Source: a bacterium (lineage in GTDB: Bacteria > Cyanobacteriota > Vampirovibrionia > Gastranaerophilales > Gastranaerophilaceae). Taken from it: a stretch of 64,000 nt of DNA. The notes under the pieces were generated by a model. It searched no databases. It saw nothing but the letters and a program-made list of their open reading frames with translations, and had not been told where the DNA came from. The DNA lies in assembly GCA_017396695.1 (NCBI GenBank), contig JAFQLC010000003.1, positions 1 to 64,000 on the forward strand. Reading direction: 5' to 3'. Positions 61,682 to 64,000 of the stretch are shown here, in pieces. Every line of letters starts with the position of its first letter. Position 1 is the stretch's first letter. Both the position numbers and the translations under genes were made by a program.

Positions 61682-63496
61682 ATGGATTTATCAAAAATAA
61701 CAACAAGCACGGCGTTTAACTATGCGTATCTTACAAAGAAAATTTTTCCTTATATCAAACCGCTCATTCCAAGAATTATAATTGCTTTTTTAGTTGCAAT
61801 GCCACTTGGGCTTTTAGATGGCGTAACAGCTTTTGCGCTCAAGCCTTATATCGATGTTGTGGTTGACGGGAAAACAATGGTTGTTGCAGGCTTTACCCTA
61901 ACACGTGACTTGCTTGCAGCAGTAATTCCTGTTGGTATAGTTATTTTTGCAGGAGTGCAAGGTCTTTTGAAATATTTAAACGGATACCTTGCAGACTGGA
62001 TAAGCCAAACAATTTCAAATTCAATAAAATGCGATTTGTTTAAAAAGTTAACATCATTTGATAGCTACTTTTTTGATATAAACTCCTCAGGAATTGTTGT
62101 TCAAAGATTTTTAAACGACCCAGACACAGCATCAAGAACTTTTGTTGACAACCTAAAATCGCTTGCAACATCTGCAACAAGCTCTCTCGGGTTAATTGCA
62201 GTTCTTCTTATGAGTTCTTGGAAACTTGCAATTGTTGGCGTTGTTGTTTTATGTTGCGCTTTTTTGCCTGTGGCATTAATTAGAAAAAGAATTAAAAAGA
62301 CTTCAAACGCAAACACGGTTGTTGTTGGCGACATCACAACAAACATAAACGAAACATTCCATGGCAACAAAATTATGACAGGTTATGGATTACAAGACAA
62401 ACTAAGGACAAAATTTAACAATCAAATTAGGGAAAGTTTCAACATAAACATGTCACTAGTTAAAAGGGCAACCTGGATGTCTCCTCTAATGTATATGATT
62501 GCAAGCATTGGCGTTGCGCTTGTTTTGCATTTCGGAAATACCTTGATTATTAAAGGAGAGATGACAACTGGTTCGTTCGCAAGCTTTGTAACTTCATTAT
62601 TACTTTTATACAAACCAGTTAAAGACCTAGGAAGAGTTACAACAAATCTGCAAAATGTGTTTGTTGCAATGAGCCGTGTTTTTGAATTATTTGCAATAGA
62701 GGCAAAAATTACAGACGCTAAAAACCCAATCGAACTTAAAGAAATCAAAAAATCAATTAAATTTGAACAAGTTGGTTTTGAGTATGAAGCAGGAAAACCT
62801 GTTCTAGAAAACATAAATCTAGAAGCAAAATGTGGCGAAGTTGTGGCATTTGTCGGAAACTCAGGTGGCGGAAAATCAACTGCAGTGAACCTTATTCCTC
62901 GCTTTTATGACTGCACACAAGGAAGAATTACAATTGATGATATAAATATCAAAAATTATTCTCTCAAAAGCCTTAGAGAAAATATTGCAGAAGTTTTTCA
63001 GGATAATTTTATATTCACAGGCACAATCAAAGAAAATATAATGCTTGGAAAACCTGATGCAACAGAAGTTGAACTTGAAAATGCGGTTAAACTTGCGCAT
63101 TTAGAAGATGTTGTATCTGAGCTTGAAGATGGGCTAGACACAAATCTTGCAGAGATGGGCACATCGTTATCTGGCGGGCAAAGACAAAGAATTGCAATTG
63201 CAAGGGCAATAATCAAAAATGCACCAATTCTTATTTTAGATGAAGCAACAAGCGCACTAGATAATAAATCTGAAGCAGTTGTGCAGAAGGCACTTCAAAA
63301 CTTAATCAAGAATAAAACAGTCTTCATCATCGCACACAGATTATCTACCGTTAAAGATGCAGACAAAATTGCAGTTATTATGAACGGAAACATAACAGAA
63401 ATTGGACGCCACGAAGAATTATTAAATATTGAAGGTGGAAATTATAAAACACTCTACGATATGCAATTTAAGCATTTAGAAGAAGTGACTGCATAA
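61682..63496 (+). CDS. MsbA-like ABC exporter
   Basis: 604 residues: six membrane helices (about 25-320), then an ATPase domain with Walker A FVGNSGGGKSTAVNLI, the Q-loop VFQDNFIFTGTIKENIMLG, the signature SLSGGQRQRIAIARAI, Walker B ILILDEATSALD and FIIAHRLSTV. It is a half-transporter of the lipid-A/multidrug exporter group. MsbA (lipid A flipping) is plausible in an LPS-producing cell, but drug or lipid export cannot be excluded. AGAGG precedes the ATG. Confidence 0.9.
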   Translation: MDLSKITTSTAFNYAYLTKKIFPYIKPLIPRIIIAFLVAMPLGLLDGVTAFALKPYIDVVVDGKTMVVAGFTLTRDLLAAVIPVGIVIFAGVQGLLKYLNGYLADWISQTISNSIKCDLFKKLTSFDSYFFDINSSGIVVQRFLNDPDTASRTFVDNLKSLATSATSSLGLIAVLLMSSWKLAIVGVVVLCCAFLPVALIRKRIKKTSNANTVVVGDITTNINETFHGNKIMTGYGLQDKLRTKFNNQIRESFNINMSLVKRATWMSPLMYMIASIGVALVLHFGNTLIIKGEMTTGSFASFVTSLLLLYKPVKDLGRVTTNLQNVFVAMSRVFELFAIEAKITDAKNPIELKEIKKSIKFEQVGFEYEAGKPVLENINLEAKCGEVVAFVGNSGGGKSTAVNLIPRFYDCTQGRITIDDINIKNYSLKSLRENIAEVFQDNFIFTGTIKENIMLGKPDATEVELENAVKLAHLEDVVSELEDGLDTNLAEMGTSLSGGQRQRIAIARAIIKNAPILILDEATSALDNKSEAVVQKALQNLIKNKTVFIIAHRLSTVKDADKIAVIMNGNITEIGRHEELLNIEGGNYKTLYDMQFKHLEEVTA

Positions 63497-63498
63497 AA

Positions 63499-64000
63499 TT
63501 ATTTCTTTTCAGACATCAAATTATCGTGATATTCTGCAGTTGCAGTGTAAATTACATCGCTTGAAGAGTTAATTGCGGTCTCAAATGAGTCTTGAACAAC
63601 ACCCACAATAAAACCAATTGCAACAACTTGCATTGAAATATCGCTGCTTATGCCAAACAAAGAGCACGCCATTGGAATTAAAAGCAAAGAACCACCAGCA
63701 ACGCCAGATGCGCCACATGCAGCAAGCGTTACAAGGATTGAGAGGATAAATGCAGTCGGGATATCAACTTGAATGCCAAGTGTGTGAACAGTTGCAAGCG
63801 ACATAATTGAAATTGTAACCGCAGCACCATTCGTATTTATTGCAGCACCCAAAGGTAAAGATATTGAATAAAAACTTTTGTCTAAACCTAATTTATCACA
63901 AACATCCATATTAACAGGCAAATTTGCGGCTGAACTTCTTGTAAAAAATGCCGTAATACCACTATCTCTAAGCGCAGTATAAACAAGCGGATAAGGATTT
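63499..64000 (-). CDS. sstT: serine/threonine:sodium symporter SstT-like, 3' part (runs off right edge)
   Basis: The minus-strand frame is open to base 64000, so only the C-terminal ~167 residues are visible. [87 protein letters not shown] and [17 protein letters not shown] are typical of SstT within the dicarboxylate/amino acid:cation symporter family. Na+-driven uptake fits with the sodium pump OadB. Ends convergently 2 bp from the ABC exporter stop. Confidence 0.92.
   Translation of the reverse strand, partial: NPYPLVYTALRDSGITAFFTRSSAANLPVNMDVCDKLGLDKSFYSISLPLGAAINTNGAAVTISIMSLATVHTLGIQVDIPTAFILSILVTLAACGASGVAGGSLLLIPMACSLFGISSDISMQVVAIGFIVGVVQDSFETAINSSSDVIYTATAEYHDNLMSEKK

Overview
The window is AT-rich, gene-dense chromosomal DNA from a diderm (Gram-negative-type) bacterium. 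The lineage shows in lipid A synthesis (lpxB), Kdo synthesis (a kpsF/kdsD-type isomerase), an MCE/MlaD-type lipid-trafficking protein, an MsbA-like exporter, a TonB-dependent receptor and a PilT retraction ATPase. Anaerobic or fermentative life is suggested by rubrerythrin and a biotin-dependent, sodium-pumping oxaloacetate decarboxylase. With the AT-rich, host-associated character, the VKOR-DsbA fusion and several lineage-specific surface-like proteins, a gut Melainabacteria/Gastranaerophilales-like bacterium is my best guess. It is only a guess, because no rRNA or classical marker phylogeny is possible here. No CRISPR array, insertion sequence, integrase or rRNA was seen.

Layout. 1-5.2 kb: the 3' end of a GH35 beta-galactosidase, a small partner gene, secA and a DivIC/FtsB-like division gene. 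5.2-5.7 kb: tRNA-Gly, initiator tRNA-Met, and a peculiar cassette that repeats the end of the initiator tRNA plus its terminator. 5.7-7.4 kb: a zinc-ribbon/membrane protein apparently split by an in-frame stop. 7.5-11.5 kb: envelope-glycan genes (glycosyltransferase, PIG-L deacetylase, kinase-methyltransferase fusion, Kdo isomerase). 11.6-16.4 kb: a GHKL-like/zincin fusion, an MCE protein, two small envelope or unknown proteins and rubrerythrin. 16.5-21.2 kb: a complete vitamin B12 uptake operon led by a cobalamin riboswitch. 21.3-30.9 kb: a ten-gene minus-strand polysaccharide operon (acyltransferase, AraD-like epimerase/aldolase, SDR, IspD/TarI cytidylyltransferase, TagB/F-like polymerase, glycosyltransferase, GNAT-VOC fusion, ACP, FkbH, FdtA-like cupin). 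31-32.9 kb: a cation/proton antiporter and tRNA-Leu with a second tRNA-end cassette. 33-45 kb: VKOR-DsbA, hpf, tandem membrane paralogues, an NrtR-like regulator, dnaX, LD-carboxypeptidase, a zincin, and the birA-oadGAB operon. 45-55 kb: trmL, a CDP-alcohol phosphatidyltransferase, lpxB, fliR, rmuC, pilT, recO, tlyA, tatD. 55-64 kb: a predicted papain-fold protein, a TOPRIM protein, a large acidic protein, a Nudix hydrolase, an MsbA-like ABC exporter and the end of an sstT-like symporter.

How genes work together. The riboswitch, receptor, permease, ATPase and binding protein form one B12-responsive uptake unit. birA directly precedes and overlaps the decarboxylase genes whose product it biotinylates. 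The 21-31 kb operon looks built to make a polyol-phosphate-containing, acyl-decorated surface glycan. Promoters are of the ordinary sigma-70 type (TTGnnn, 16-19 bp, TATAAT). At several genes the -10 box lies only 6-8 nt before the ATG, implying leaderless transcripts.

The observations I rank highest are the two tRNA-3'-end cassettes (5.42-5.63 kb and 32.61-32.83 kb), the GHKL-like ATPase/HExxH metallopeptidase fusion, and the glycan operon. All functions are read from sequence motifs and recalled family features; no database search was run.
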